In this document: positions 26,311-35,450 of the stretch, piece after piece | Numbering within the stretch: the first letter of the stretch is position 1 | How the letters are laid out: each line of letters starts with the position of its first letter | DNA from: Goleter apudmare HA4340-LM2 | Lineage (GTDB): Bacteria > Cyanobacteriota > Cyanobacteriia > Cyanobacteriales > Nostocaceae | Assembly (NCBI GenBank): GCA_019359495.1 | Contig: JAHHHF010000087.1 | Location: forward strand, 1 to 64,000 | Length of the DNA: 64,000 bases | Direction: 5' to 3' | Notes under the pieces: generated by a model | The model's input: only the letters and a program-made list of their open reading frames with translations | Told to the model about the DNA's origin: nothing | The model's database searches: none | Translations under genes and position numbers: made by a program

Positions 26311-27162
26311 TCAGCGATCGCTTGATGATTTTGGTTGTGCAGCTTCTCTGACAACAGCTTCATCCAAAGCTAATGCTTGGGCTATCTGCTCAATACTCAA
26401 ACCTAGTGCCAGTAGGCGAGGTACCGTTTCGAGCTTACCTTCTTGCTTACCTTCTTGCTTACCTTCTTGCCTGCCTTCTTGCTTGCCTTCTTGCCTGCCT
26501 TCTTGCTTGCCTTCTGCAAAAACTTCTTGATAAAATCTCGTCTGTTTTAAATCGCTTAATCCGAACACTTTTTCCATCTCCTCCCGACTCAGACGTGGCA
26601 ATTTGTAGATTAATATGGTTTCTATTAATTGTATAATCTCCCTCTGTTGAACAGCATCGATAATTTCTGTTCGGGCGCTGTTGACGATCTCTAAAGCTTT
26701 GGCGATCGCCGTTGATTCTGGTTCGATGATGAGTTTAACTGTCTCAATTCCAATGGAAGGTGACTCAATTGCAGTCAATTCGTCAAGATAGATACAAGTT
26801 ACTCGTTGTGAGTTGAGCAATTCTTTGTATCTTGCTGTTTTTCCGTTATCAACACTACGGTTGGGGAAGATAACAACACCACACCAATCGTTAGTTAATT
26901 CAGTTTTATCGAGATAGTTAAAAATTTCTGCAAATAAGCGCGAGTAAAATTTTTTGTCTGATTGAAATTGTACCTCAGCAAAATAAATGGGCAATTTTGC
27001 AGTATTTGGGAGAAATACACCATCAATTCTAAATGCTAGTTGTTTGACTTCTACTGAGGAAAATTGGTAAGCATCAGCAACTGATGCTGGTTGGTTAATC
27101 AGTTCAAAGAAAGTGCTGGGTAAGCTCTGAAAGATGCGGTAAAAGATGCTGTCAGTTTTCAA
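26311..27162 (-). CDS. Rpn-family PD-(D/E)XK nuclease/putative transposase (DUF2887)
   Basis: 283 residues. The nuclease core lies in the first 130 residues, with the catalytic pattern FRIDGVF...YFAEVQFQ (D47, E63, Q65). Relatives (RpnA-type) cleave DNA and promote RecA-independent recombination in E. coli. After a helical middle comes an EGKQ/EGRQ tandem repeat (about residues 217-243), encoded by 12-bp DNA repeats, then a short tail 'LLALGLSIEQIAQALAL' common in this family. ATG 27162 gives the usual N-terminus MKTDSIFYRIFQ. It converges on the hybrid kinase gene. Confidence 0.9.
   Translation of the reverse strand: MKTDSIFYRIFQSLPSTFFELINQPASVADAYQFSSVEVKQLAFRIDGVFLPNTAKLPIYFAEVQFQSDKKFYSRLFAEIFNYLDKTELTNDWCGVVIFPNRSVDNGKTARYKELLNSQRVTCIYLDELTAIESPSIGIETVKLIIEPESTAIAKALEIVNSARTEIIDAVQQREIIQLIETILIYKLPRLSREEMEKVFGLSDLKQTRFYQEVFAEGKQEGRQEGKQEGRQEGKQEGKQEGKLETVPRLLALGLSIEQIAQALALDEAVVREAAQPKSSSDR
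26433..26515 (-). repeat. 12-bp tandem repeat inside the Rpn gene
   Basis: Seven imperfect copies of a 12-base unit (plus strand GCTTACCTTCTT / GCCTGCCTTCTT). Each codes for four residues (EGKQ or EGRQ), so copy-number change keeps the reading frame. Confidence 0.9.
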
Positions 27163-27247
27163 GTTTTCTGGAACTTATAGTTGATGAGCTAATTTTACAA
27201 TTATGCAAACCTCTAATTCGCTGCGTAGAGACGTTAGTCAAATCAGG

Positions 27248-28657
27248 TTAATTAGTTACCAAACTTAGTTCCGACTCCTGACGCGATCGCTTTCCGGTAA
27301 CTACCATCTTCACACCACGGGCTGGTGCGAGGGTGACTCCCCGACGGCGAGGTATTTCTGGTTGGTGATCAGCTAATGCCAATTCATAGCGTGACAGAAT
27401 TGTTGCCAAGACCAGTTTCATTTCAAAGAGAGCCAAAGCTTCGCCTAGACAGCGACGCGCGCCGCCACCAAAAGGCATAAATTCGTAGGGAGAAAATTGT
27501 CTTTCTAGAAAGCGTTCTGGCTGGAACTCTTGAGAATTGGGATATAAATCTTCACGGTGATGCACCAAATACATACAGCCAACTATTATGGTTCCTGGCT
27601 CTAAGGCATGTCCCAGCAGTTCCACAGGTTCTTGCACAATCCTGGGAAATGTCAACATCGCAACGGGATAAATCCGTAAAGTTTCGTTACAGAAAGCGGT
27701 GAGATAAGGTAGTCGAAATATGCTCATTGGGTCTGGTGCATCACCAAGGTTATCCAGTTCTTGGAGCAGTTTTTCTCGGACTTCGGGTTTTTTGTGCATC
27801 CAATATAGTCCCCAAGCCATTGCTGTGGCTGTGGTTTCATGTCCAGCAAATAACAGAGTCATCAATTCATCGCGTAACTCTTGATCTGTCATTGGGTTCC
27901 CTGCTTCATCTGTGGCTGACATCAGTAAAGAGAGGATATCGATGCGATTTGGATCAGGTTGCTCTCGGCGTTCAGCGATTTCTGCCAAAAGTAATTGATC
28001 AATTTGTTGGCGATCGCGCACAAATTTTCCCCAAGGACTCCAAGGGCCTAAATCTTTTTGGAGGAAGGGGAAGAACAAAAAGCTAGAACTCAGGGGTGAG
28101 CGAAACAAGTCCATCATCGATGCTAGTAGATGCTTCAGTTTTTTGCAGCGTTCCCCCTCATACAAGCCAAACACCGACTGGATGATGACTTGGAGAGAAA
28201 TCTCTTGCATCGCCCCACGAGCTGAAAAAGTCTGGTTTTCGGGAAACTGATTCAAAACCTGTTCTGTCAACTCACAAATTAACTCACCATAAGCTCGCAT
28301 CCGATCGCCATGAAAAGAAGGCATCACAAGTTGTCGCCGTCGTCTGTGGCGATCGCCATCCAGCATAATGATGGAATAGCTGCCCAACAAGGGTTCCAAG
28401 ATTTTATTCTGTTTGCCAGGCGCCGCAAATTTCTTGCGTCCTGCACGAAGTGCACTACCGGAGGTATCGTTGGTTAAAATTTCTTGGATGCTTTGGGGAT
28501 GGTTCACAAATACCATTGAGTTCCCAAATCCAATTACACTTGCTGTGAAAATGTCAGGATGTTGCTGGACTGCCTTCTCCATATATCCTACAGGGTCAGC
28601 AACCCACTGGAGCTTCTGAAAAAAAGAAGGGGTTTGAAGAAGATTTGGTAGTTGCAT
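27248..28657 (-). CDS. Cytochrome P450 (CYP110-like)
   Basis: A complete P450 of 469 residues. The haem ligand is C403 in FMPFGGGARRCLGEALA, the oxygen-activation motif is LLFAGHETTATAM, the ExxR motif is 'CNETLRIYP', and 'FQPERFLERQFSPYEF' matches the meander. No membrane anchor is present. The sequence style fits the CYP110 family, typical of filamentous cyanobacteria and linked to fatty-acid or terpenoid oxidation; the substrate here is not known. No ferredoxin, terpene synthase or desaturase is encoded nearby. Confidence 0.93.
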   Translation of the reverse strand: MQLPNLLQTPSFFQKLQWVADPVGYMEKAVQQHPDIFTASVIGFGNSMVFVNHPQSIQEILTNDTSGSALRAGRKKFAAPGKQNKILEPLLGSYSIIMLDGDRHRRRRQLVMPSFHGDRMRAYGELICELTEQVLNQFPENQTFSARGAMQEISLQVIIQSVFGLYEGERCKKLKHLLASMMDLFRSPLSSSFLFFPFLQKDLGPWSPWGKFVRDRQQIDQLLLAEIAERREQPDPNRIDILSLLMSATDEAGNPMTDQELRDELMTLLFAGHETTATAMAWGLYWMHKKPEVREKLLQELDNLGDAPDPMSIFRLPYLTAFCNETLRIYPVAMLTFPRIVQEPVELLGHALEPGTIIVGCMYLVHHREDLYPNSQEFQPERFLERQFSPYEFMPFGGGARRCLGEALALFEMKLVLATILSRYELALADHQPEIPRRRGVTLAPARGVKMVVTGKRSRQESELSLVTN

Positions 28658-28755
28658 TTGATTCGAGATGCTGAAATTTTTCTAGAAACAGGCTTAACTT
28701 ATATTTATCTTAACTATGTAGTCTAGCGTTTCTAGCTTGCCAGTCTCATCGATGC

Positions 28756-29304
28756 TTAACTACGCTCGTGCTTCATCTGTCTATATATAGCTGCGATGTT
28801 GCGAGCATCATCAATACCTCGATGATGTGTACCTATTAACTCCATTCCCAGATGGTTAAGAGCCTGTGCCATACCAAAGCTTTTTGATGTGACAAGATAT
28901 GCTGAAAATTCTTTTTTGATATTTATGTGTTCTGCGCTAAAAGGATAGGGAAGATGATGAAACTTACAATCTTGCATAAATTGCGTTTTGTCGTAATTGC
29001 CCCAAGAGCAGAAAATATAATTAGGAAACGATTCCATCCAATTTTTCAAGCTAGCAATTACTTCCGGAAATTTAGGAGCATTTTCCACATCCTGCTGAGA
29101 TATGGTAGTCAATTGCGTACAAAAATCCGTCAATTTTGGATATCTCACAGGTTTAATAAACGTTTGCCACTCAGAATCAATCTCCCAAGTTTCTCTATTG
29201 AGCATCACTGCACCAATTTCGATGATTTCCATTTTGTAGCGGGGGATACTACCATCATCACAGCAAGTAGCCTCTAAATCAATTACAAGAAAATAATCAG
29301 CCAT
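28756..29304 (-). CDS. DEDDh-type 3'-5' exonuclease
   Basis: An exonuclease domain of the ERI-1/KapD type. Starting at ATG 29304 (MADYFLVIDLEATCCDDGS) gives 182 residues and places the first acidic pair at D9 and E11. The longer frame from 29376 adds a hydrophobic stretch not expected for the family. Other motifs are the 'CSWGNYDKTQF' block with its Asp and the final H/D motif 'HHRGIDDARNIAAIYRQM'. Such enzymes trim structured RNA 3' ends or DNA; the substrate here is unknown. Confidence 0.88.
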   Translation of the reverse strand: MADYFLVIDLEATCCDDGSIPRYKMEIIEIGAVMLNRETWEIDSEWQTFIKPVRYPKLTDFCTQLTTISQQDVENAPKFPEVIASLKNWMESFPNYIFCSWGNYDKTQFMQDCKFHHLPYPFSAEHINIKKEFSAYLVTSKSFGMAQALNHLGMELIGTHHRGIDDARNIAAIYRQMKHERS

Positions 29305-29396
29305 ATTGAAAGCAATAATCCAAACTATATTACAAAACTTACATACACCTGAAACACCTACAAATAAAAACTCCATCCCCTTTTAGGTGGAGTTTC

Positions 29397-29475
29397 TGGG
29401 CATAGGGAATACGGCATGGGGAAGAGATGCGATTAATCGCCTCTGCCTGTACCAATGCCCTATGCCCCATCGCTT
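29397..29475. repeat. Inverted intergenic repeat of GGCATAGGG/CCCTATGCC type
   Basis: Two oppositely oriented copies of a GGGCATAGGG...GGCATGGGG motif flank a smaller hairpin (TGCGATTAATCGC). This could fold into one long cruciform. The units belong to the same repeat class as at 9745-9777. Confidence 0.55.
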
Positions 29476-29554
29476 TCAATGAACTACCTTAGTAACCCTA
29501 GTCGAGCAGGGTTGCACAAATAACAAACCACAAACTACAAATAACAAATAAATT

Positions 29555-29594
29555 AAAAACTGCTCTGACTAAGGCTGAGTCACAAGCAGTTTTT
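29555..29594 (-). terminator. Strong terminator with 10-bp stem
   Basis: AAAAACTGCT (29555-29564) pairs perfectly with AGCAGTTTTT (29585-29594), and an inner TGACT/AGTCA stem extends the hairpin. It follows the minus-strand gene ending at 29638 and would work in both directions. Confidence 0.8.
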
Positions 29595-29637
29595 AGTAGC
29601 TGATATTATTGTACGAAATAATGTCCAAACCAATAAT

Positions 29638-29973
29638 CTAGACATCATCAGGTTCAAACTGCGCCACCGTAATTGCATTCAAAGCGAATGCTAAAACTAA
29701 TGGCATAGGAGACTGAAGCCACAATGTAGAAAGGAGCGCGAGCACTGTGCCAATCACTGCTGACATTGACCACAATGTTTCTTCAAAGGTCAATCCTTTT
29801 TCGGCTTTAATCAACTTCAGCGCATGAACTGGAATTGGTTCAGGCATTACTCCTCCGGGAGGAAAAGCCCAGTAGTTATCACGTCGCTCGACAAACAAAT
29901 CTGTCCAGCCATTTTCTTCGCACCATGCCTCAATCCATTCGATAGCGTAATGATTCATCATTGGGGTTCGCAA
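29638..29973 (-). CDS. Hypothetical cyanobacterial membrane-associated protein (111 aa)
   Basis: Unrecognised family. The N-terminal half is soluble and acidic-aromatic (YAIEWIEAWCEENGWTDLF, then 'NYWAFPPGGVMPEPIPV'). The C-terminal half has one or two membrane helices (about 67-100), ending in a short acidic tail. The likely start is the Met at residue 5 or 6 (MMNHYAIEW) rather than the first. A good terminator follows. I recall similar small proteins in cyanobacteria but no function. Confidence 0.7.
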   Translation of the reverse strand: MRTPMMNHYAIEWIEAWCEENGWTDLFVERRDNYWAFPPGGVMPEPIPVHALKLIKAEKGLTFEETLWSMSAVIGTVLALLSTLWLQSPMPLVLAFALNAITVAQFEPDDV

Positions 29974-30481
29974 GTTAAATTTTGGGGTTTGTGTAGTGAA
30001 TGAAGATAAATACTTACTTGATTTCTGAGATCCCAGATAATCGCTATAAAACTAACCTTATGTCTCCGTTTAAAAACTCTCTTAAGCATCTGAGAGCATA
30101 TTTCATTCTTGATGCTCAAACAGCACTTTATCTTGATTACAAGCCTAGCAGCTTATGCATACTAGTTGGAGCAAAAGACAATAAACTTTACTTGGCATCA
30201 TGACATTTAAGAAATGTAAATAACCTAGTGAGTATTTGCTAAAGAGTTAAATTTATTTATTTACCTAAACAACCTAAATATAGTAAAACAAGTATCTTAA
30301 ACATCAAGAATTGTAACTAAAAATATGATTATTTATTTACATTAATTTTGTTGTGCAATCTTTGACAAATGTTCCCTTTTACTAATGCCCGGTGCGCCAT
30401 ACACCTCAAGTCTGAGGTCAGAGTTCTAGAAATGCGATAAGCTAAATTGTAGCGATTCAGACAACGATTTGGCTACTAAGT
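29974..30481. other. AT-rich intergenic region
   Basis: About 500 bases between divergent genes. A 67-codon plus-strand frame at 30000-30203 lacks any family feature and is not called. The remainder, especially 30205-30360, is strongly A/T-rich. I see no RNA gene. Confidence 0.35.
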
Positions 30482-30970
30482 ATGATTTGGCGGCAAGGGT
30501 TAGCTTTACTTCTGGGAATGATGATGTGGTGTATGACTACCCCTGCACTGGCAGACTGGACTCATCCACTATCATTTAGCAATGCAGAGTTAAAAAGACA
30601 TGATTTTTCCGGAGAGAGTTTACAAGCGGCGGAGTTTTCTAATGCCAATCTAGAACAGGCTAACTTTACAGATGCTGACTTGCGAGGAGCAGTCTTAAGT
30701 GCGTCGGTGATGACCCAAGCGAATCTGCATGGAGCGGATTTAACGAATGCAATGGTTGATCAGGTAAACTTGACTAAGGCTGATTTGAGTGATGCCGTTC
30801 TCAAAGAAGCTCTGTTGCTACGTGCCATATTTACTGATGTAAATATCAGCAGTGCAGATTTCACTGATGCTGTCTTAGATAAGGCACAAATCAAGGAGCT
30901 ATGTGTTAAAGCTAGTGGTGTAAACTCTAAAACTGGTGTGCAAACTCGAGATTCTTTAGGATGTCAATAA
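30482..30970 (+). CDS. Exported pentapeptide-repeat protein (probably thylakoid lumen)
   Basis: 162 residues with a clear signal peptide (MIWRQGLALLLGMMMWC...ALA, cleavage after about residue 24) and about 17 pentapeptides (residues 45-140) forming a beta-helix. The C-terminal segment has two cysteines (LCVKASGVNSKTG, then CQ) that could form a disulphide. It resembles lumenal TL15/TL17-type pentapeptide proteins, whose function is unknown. Its stop overlaps the purK start by ten bases, so the two are translated together. Confidence 0.88.
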   Translation: MIWRQGLALLLGMMMWCMTTPALADWTHPLSFSNAELKRHDFSGESLQAAEFSNANLEQANFTDADLRGAVLSASVMTQANLHGADLTNAMVDQVNLTKADLSDAVLKEALLLRAIFTDVNISSADFTDAVLDKAQIKELCVKASGVNSKTGVQTRDSLGCQ

Positions 30971-32124
30971 AGCGTGTTGGTGTAATTGGTGGCGGGCAAC
31001 TTGCCTGGATGATGGGAGATGCGGCACACAAGTTAGGTGTAGAATTGGTGGTGCAAACTCCTAGTCAAAATGATCCCGCCGTAACTATTGCCCAAGACAC
31101 GGTTTTTGCGCCAGTAGATGATGGCATTGCGACAGAGATTTTAGCTACAAAATGTGATGTCATCACCTTTGAAAATGAGTTTGTTAATCTAGATGCACTA
31201 TCGCTTTTAGCACACCGAGGTATTTCCTTCCGTCCTAGATTAGCAGCTTTAGCTCCTCTGTTAGATAAATATGATCAGCGCTGCTATTTAAGAGATTTAA
31301 GATTACCTGTGCCACGTTTCTTGGCTATAAACGAAGATTTAAATAGTCTCCAATCAAAAATAGAGTCTTTGGGTTTTCCAGTAGTCTTAAAATCCCGACG
31401 CCACGGCTATGATGGTCAAGGTACTTTCATCATTCCAGATTGGGCTACTTTGCAGCACAAGTTAGATGCTATTAACACAAATAAAACTGCTCATCAATCT
31501 CTGTTCTTAGTAGAAGAATTTGTGCCGTTTGCACGGGAGTTAGCAGTAGTTGCAGCTCGTTCTGTAGATGGTGATGTGGTTGCTTACCCAGTTGTAGAAA
31601 CCCAACAAGAACAACAGGTTTGCCGGCTGGTAATTGCACCAGCCGAGATCACTGGCGATCAAGCAGCACAAATAGAAGCGATCGCTCATACTCTATTAGA
31701 TAGCCTGCAAGTAGTGGGCGTTTTTGGCATTGAACTATTTCTGACCACCGATGGTCAAGTATTAGTCAACGAAATCGCACCCCGTACCCACAATTCTGGG
31801 CATTTCTCTCTAGATGGTTGCGAAACTTCCCAGTTTGAGCAGCATCTGAGAGCAATTTGCGGTTTACCTTTGGGTAATCCCGCCCTCAAGTCTAATGGCG
31901 CTGTGATGGTCAACCTCCTAGGGTATGAAAATTCTCAAAGCGACTACCAAGACAAACGTCAACAACTAGCAAAAATTCCTCAGTCTTATATCCACTGGTA
32001 TGGTAAGACCGAATCACGTCCTGGGCGTAAGCTAGGACACGTCACGGTTTTACTAGATCATCAGCATCGAGATGAGGCGATCGCTCTTGCCCACACCGTA
32101 GAATCTATCTGGTATCCCAGTTAA
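30961..32124 (+). CDS. purK: 5-(carboxyamino)imidazole ribonucleotide synthase
   Basis: An ATP-grasp enzyme that carboxylates AIR to N5-CAIR with ATP and bicarbonate in purine synthesis. The N-terminal nucleotide motif VGVIGGGQLAWMMGDAAHKL, the ATP-grasp core ('VVLKSRRHGYDGQGTF', 'LVEEFVPFARELAVVAARS') and the metal/product motif 'VNEIAPRTHNSGH' are intact. 387 residues is the usual length. It overlaps the pentapeptide gene upstream and is followed by a probable 6S RNA, an order I recall from other cyanobacteria. Confidence 0.96.
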   Translation: MSIKRVGVIGGGQLAWMMGDAAHKLGVELVVQTPSQNDPAVTIAQDTVFAPVDDGIATEILATKCDVITFENEFVNLDALSLLAHRGISFRPRLAALAPLLDKYDQRCYLRDLRLPVPRFLAINEDLNSLQSKIESLGFPVVLKSRRHGYDGQGTFIIPDWATLQHKLDAINTNKTAHQSLFLVEEFVPFARELAVVAARSVDGDVVAYPVVETQQEQQVCRLVIAPAEITGDQAAQIEAIAHTLLDSLQVVGVFGIELFLTTDGQVLVNEIAPRTHNSGHFSLDGCETSQFEQHLRAICGLPLGNPALKSNGAVMVNLLGYENSQSDYQDKRQQLAKIPQSYIHWYGKTESRPGRKLGHVTVLLDHQHRDEAIALAHTVESIWYPS

Positions 32125-32172
32125 ATTTGTCAGAAAATTCCAATATTGAACACATAAAATCTTACAGAAAGC

Positions 32173-32178
32173 TATAAT
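32173..32178 (+). promoter_or_regulatory. -10 element of the 6S RNA promoter
   Basis: TATAAT, a perfect -10 hexamer about nine bases before the likely RNA start (about 32187). A TTGAAC at 32146-32151 is too far (21-base spacer) to be an ideal -35. Confidence 0.6.
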
Positions 32179-32186
32179 GAGTCTGT

Positions 32187-32372
32187 TGCACTACGACGTT
32201 GGTGACTGCCATCAAGTTTTTTGATCTATGCCTTTAAAGACAAGGGAATCAACTGTTTTCGTGGCAGTAGACCGGGCATGTACCCGGAAACTTTAAACGA
32301 GGAATTTAGGTTCCCACCTGGTTTAACCAGGTCATAAACTTAGGTAAAACGGCGTCGCGGTGAACTCAAAAT
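32187..32372 (+). ncRNA. ssaA: Probable 6S RNA
   Basis: Position, size and structure fit the cyanobacterial 6S RNA, which mimics an open promoter and binds RNA polymerase. Directly downstream of purK there is a TATAAT, then about 185 bases rich in complementary segments. A closing stem forms between CGACGTT (about 32194) and AACGGCGTCG (about 32349); ACTGCCA pairs with TGGCAGT. Two strong local hairpins are CCGGGCATGTACCCGG and ACCTGGTTTAACCAGGT. No reading frame is present. In Synechococcus and other cyanobacteria the 6S gene also sits next to purK. Ends are estimates. Confidence 0.72.
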
Positions 32373-32378
32373 TTTTAG

Positions 32379-32409
32379 CTCCCAAAGTTCTTGAAAACTT
32401 GGGAGTTTT
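32379..32409 (+). terminator. Terminator after the 6S RNA
   Basis: CTCCCAAAGTT pairs with AACTTGGGAG (one bulged A), followed by TTTT. It lies just past the predicted RNA 3' end. Confidence 0.7.
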
Positions 32410-32772
32410 AATCTATATAGTAGAACTTATTGCAAAGATTAGCGCTAAAAGATGTCAATCGTCTTAACATTGAGATCTGCTTCATTAACTAAACTTGATA
32501 TTTTATAGCGAGTTGTAGTGTGGTGTCCAAAGCACCTTAAAAAGATTATCATTTGTGCAGTTTTATGTTATTGGGGTTCCCCAATTTAGAGCACATGGAG
32601 CCATTCGTAAGAGTTGGTTCAACCCAAGACAGATTGAATAATGCAAAATCATCTGAATAATTGTCTTAGCCTGCTCATTCAAAAAAATTCTGTATAAATT
32701 GATTCTAATTTAGGTATGTTTCAGCGTTAAGATGACAAAATTGCATTAAATTGTGGTTAAAGCTACAAAAAA
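32410..32772. other. Intergenic region before the M16 pair
   Basis: 360 bases with no supported gene. The final 60 bases are A/T-rich and probably contain the promoter of the M16 gene. A GGGGTTCCCC palindrome near 32574 is the only obvious symmetric element. Confidence 0.35.
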
Positions 32773-34041
32773 TTGTCACAACAACAACTAACTAATACCG
32801 TGTTTCCAGCCTCGGTTTTCCGACTAGACAGTGGTTTAACATTTATTCATCAACACATTCCCACTACCCCTGTAGTTGTGGCGGATGTTTGGGTACGTGC
32901 TGGAGCAACCTTGGAGCCAGAATCCTGGTTTGGCATGGCTCACTTTTTGGAACACATGATTTTTAAAGGTACAGCAACCTTACCTCCAGGAGTTTTCGAT
33001 CATAACATTGAAATTAGAGGTGGAGTCAGTAATGCGGCAACAAGCTACGATTATGCCCATTATTCCTTGACTACAGCTGCTCCTTACTTAGAAGAGACTC
33101 TACCTCATTTAGGGGAGCTATTGCTGAATGCTGCCATTCCTGAAGATGAATTTATCCGGGAACGGGATGTAGTCTTAGAAGAAATTCGCTCCTACAATGA
33201 TGATCCAGATTGGATAGGATTTCAGGCTCTCATCCAAAGCATTTATCAGCGCCACCCCTATGGACGTTCAGTGCTGGGTACAGAAAGAGAACTCATGCAT
33301 CTCTCACCAGATTCCATGCGCTGTTTTCATCGCGCTCACTACCAACCGGAGAATATGACGGTGGTGATTGTTGGTGGTATTGCTGAAGATTCAGCCTTAG
33401 AACTAGTAAATAGTTCCTTTACGGATTTTGCCGAACGCGCTGATTGTCCCCAGTGGGAACAAGTCTCACAGCCAGCAATAACTGGAATTTGCCGTCAAGA
33501 AATGTACTTACCACGGCTAGAACAGGCGCGATTGTTGATGTCGTGGACAGCTCCGGGAGTAGAACAACTCCGTACTGGCTATGGATTAGATTTGCTAGCT
33601 GTGTTATTGGGAGAAGGGCGAACTTCTCGCCTCGTGAGAGACTTACGGGAAGAACGACAATTGGTGCAGGGAATTTGTAGCAATTTTTCTCTACAACGGG
33701 AATCAAGTTTATTTACAATTACTGCATGGTTAGAGCCAGAATACCTAGAGCAGGTTGATCTGTTGATTTGCGCTCACTTGGATAATTTGCAGAATACAGA
33801 AATTAAACAGCAGGAACTTGTCCGCGCACGGAGGCTGCTGTGCAATGATTATGCCTTTTCTACAGAAACTCCAAATCAACTGACTGGGCTTTATGGATAC
33901 TACAACACTCTTGCTCAGGCGGAACTAGCAGTGACATATCCCCAGCAAATTCAATCATTCGATACCCAGGAACTGCAAAAATTAGCTCAACAGTATCTGT
34001 CACCGCAAAATTACGCAGTCACCGTACTGAAACCTCGTTAG
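32773..34041 (+). CDS. M16 family zinc peptidase, catalytic subunit
   Basis: A 422-residue pitrilysin-family protease. The zinc motif is HFLEHMIFKG (HxxEH), with the third ligand Glu in 'VVLEEIRSYNDDPD', about 75 residues later. The C-terminal R/Y region (ELVRARRLLC...) is shorter. The start is TTG 32773. The next gene encodes a second M16 protein without the zinc motif, so the two probably form a heterodimer like mitochondrial processing peptidase or bacterial M16B pairs. No signal peptide is visible, so it is likely cytosolic. Confidence 0.93.
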   Translation: MSQQQLTNTVFPASVFRLDSGLTFIHQHIPTTPVVVADVWVRAGATLEPESWFGMAHFLEHMIFKGTATLPPGVFDHNIEIRGGVSNAATSYDYAHYSLTTAAPYLEETLPHLGELLLNAAIPEDEFIRERDVVLEEIRSYNDDPDWIGFQALIQSIYQRHPYGRSVLGTERELMHLSPDSMRCFHRAHYQPENMTVVIVGGIAEDSALELVNSSFTDFAERADCPQWEQVSQPAITGICRQEMYLPRLEQARLLMSWTAPGVEQLRTGYGLDLLAVLLGEGRTSRLVRDLREERQLVQGICSNFSLQRESSLFTITAWLEPEYLEQVDLLICAHLDNLQNTEIKQQELVRARRLLCNDYAFSTETPNQLTGLYGYYNTLAQAELAVTYPQQIQSFDTQELQKLAQQYLSPQNYAVTVLKPR

Positions 34042-34178
34042 TCATGAACGAAAGGGAACAGGGAAAAGTGACACAAAATTGGCAAAGGTAGGATTGATTG
34101 AGGAACGCTCTCAAAAACTAATAAGCGTTGTGTATCAAGCTTTTTACGGTATCTCTTAATTACGAATTACAAATTAGT

Positions 34179-35450
34179 ATGACAACATTGCAGCAAAAAT
34201 CACCAATCCATCGCACTGTCCTGAATAATGGCATTGTTGTGCTACTGGCAGAAAATCCGGCTGCGGATATTATTGCGGCGCGTATTTTTGTGCGTGCTGG
34301 GAGTTGTTGCGAAACTCAGGAACAAGCAGGTTTGGCGCATTTACTCTCAGCTGTGATGACAAAAGGATGTGATGGACTTTCTAGTTTAGAAATTGCCGAA
34401 AAAGTCGAATCTGTGGGAGCAAGTTTGAGCACTGATACCTCCACTGATTATTTTTTGTTGTCTATGAAAACAGTAACCTCAGATTTTCGGGAAATTTTAG
34501 CATTGGCAGGGCAGATTTTGCGATCGCCCACTTTTCCAGAAACTCAAGTGGAACTGGAAAGGCGGTTAGCACTACAAGACATTCGCTCCCAAAAAGAGCA
34601 ACCGTTTACCGTCGCCTTCGACCAGCTGCGACAAGCAATGTATCAAGATCATCCCTACGCTATGTCGGTGCTGGGAACTCCAAGCAGCGTCAACAGTATC
34701 ACTCGTGCAGACTTAGTCAATTATCACCAGACTTATTTTCGTCCAGATCATCTAGTAATTAGTATTGCTGGTCGCATTACACCAGAAGTCGCCATAAAAC
34801 TAGTAACAGACATTTTTGGTGATTGGCAAGCTCCCGCTACTGCTTCTCCCATCTCCAATCTACCCGATATTAAAGTAGCACCGCAGTATCAGATAAAACC
34901 CCTACAGACACAGCAATCAATTGTGATGTTGGGTTATTTAGGGACTGCGGTCAGTTCTCCTGATTATGCCCCATTAAAATTACTTTCTACCTACCTAGGT
35001 AATGGACTTTCTAGCCGTCTATTTGTGGAATTACGAGAAAAACAAGGACTAGCCTATGAGGTGTCTGCATTTTACCCCACAAGGCTGTTTCCTGCCTCAT
35101 TTATAGTCTACATGGGTACTGCACCAGAAAATACCACTATCGCCTTGAGAGGTCTGCAAACTGAGGTGGATTTACTCAGCCAAACCGAGATATCACCTAG
35201 TGCTTTTCAAGCTGCCAAAAATAAGATACTGGGGCAGTATGCTTTGGGTAAACAAACTAACGGACAAATAGCTCAAGTTTACGGCTGGTATGAAATTTTG
35301 GGCTTAGGGATTGAATTTGACCAAAAATTTCAGGAAATGATTGCGGCTGTGCAAGTAACAGACACCATCGCTGCTGCTAATCGGTATTTACAGTCACCTT
35401 ATTTGTCTTTAGTCGGGCCAGAAGCAGCAATTAATCGTGCGATCGCCTAG
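34179..35450 (+). CDS. M16 family protein, non-catalytic subunit
   Basis: Starting at ATG 34179 (MTTLQQKSPIHRTVLNNG) gives 423 residues; the longer frame from 34128 adds an unrelated leader. The fold is M16, but the zinc motif is replaced by AHLLSAVMTKG, with neither the second His nor the Glu. The R/Y motif that helps substrate binding is intact (SSRLFVELREKQGLAYEVSAFY). This division of labour matches known M16B heterodimers. The gene follows the catalytic subunit by 137 bases on the same strand. Confidence 0.92.
   Translation: MTTLQQKSPIHRTVLNNGIVVLLAENPAADIIAARIFVRAGSCCETQEQAGLAHLLSAVMTKGCDGLSSLEIAEKVESVGASLSTDTSTDYFLLSMKTVTSDFREILALAGQILRSPTFPETQVELERRLALQDIRSQKEQPFTVAFDQLRQAMYQDHPYAMSVLGTPSSVNSITRADLVNYHQTYFRPDHLVISIAGRITPEVAIKLVTDIFGDWQAPATASPISNLPDIKVAPQYQIKPLQTQQSIVMLGYLGTAVSSPDYAPLKLLSTYLGNGLSSRLFVELREKQGLAYEVSAFYPTRLFPASFIVYMGTAPENTTIALRGLQTEVDLLSQTEISPSAFQAAKNKILGQYALGKQTNGQIAQVYGWYEILGLGIEFDQKFQEMIAAVQVTDTIAAANRYLQSPYLSLVGPEAAINRAIA

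Noticed and set aside
26433-26515. Short regular repeats that might suggest a CRISPR array
   Set aside because: Units are 12 bases, contiguous and in frame within a coding sequence, with no spacers.
30000-30203. Plus-strand frame of 67 codons
   Set aside because: No features; lies in an A/T-rich divergent intergenic region.
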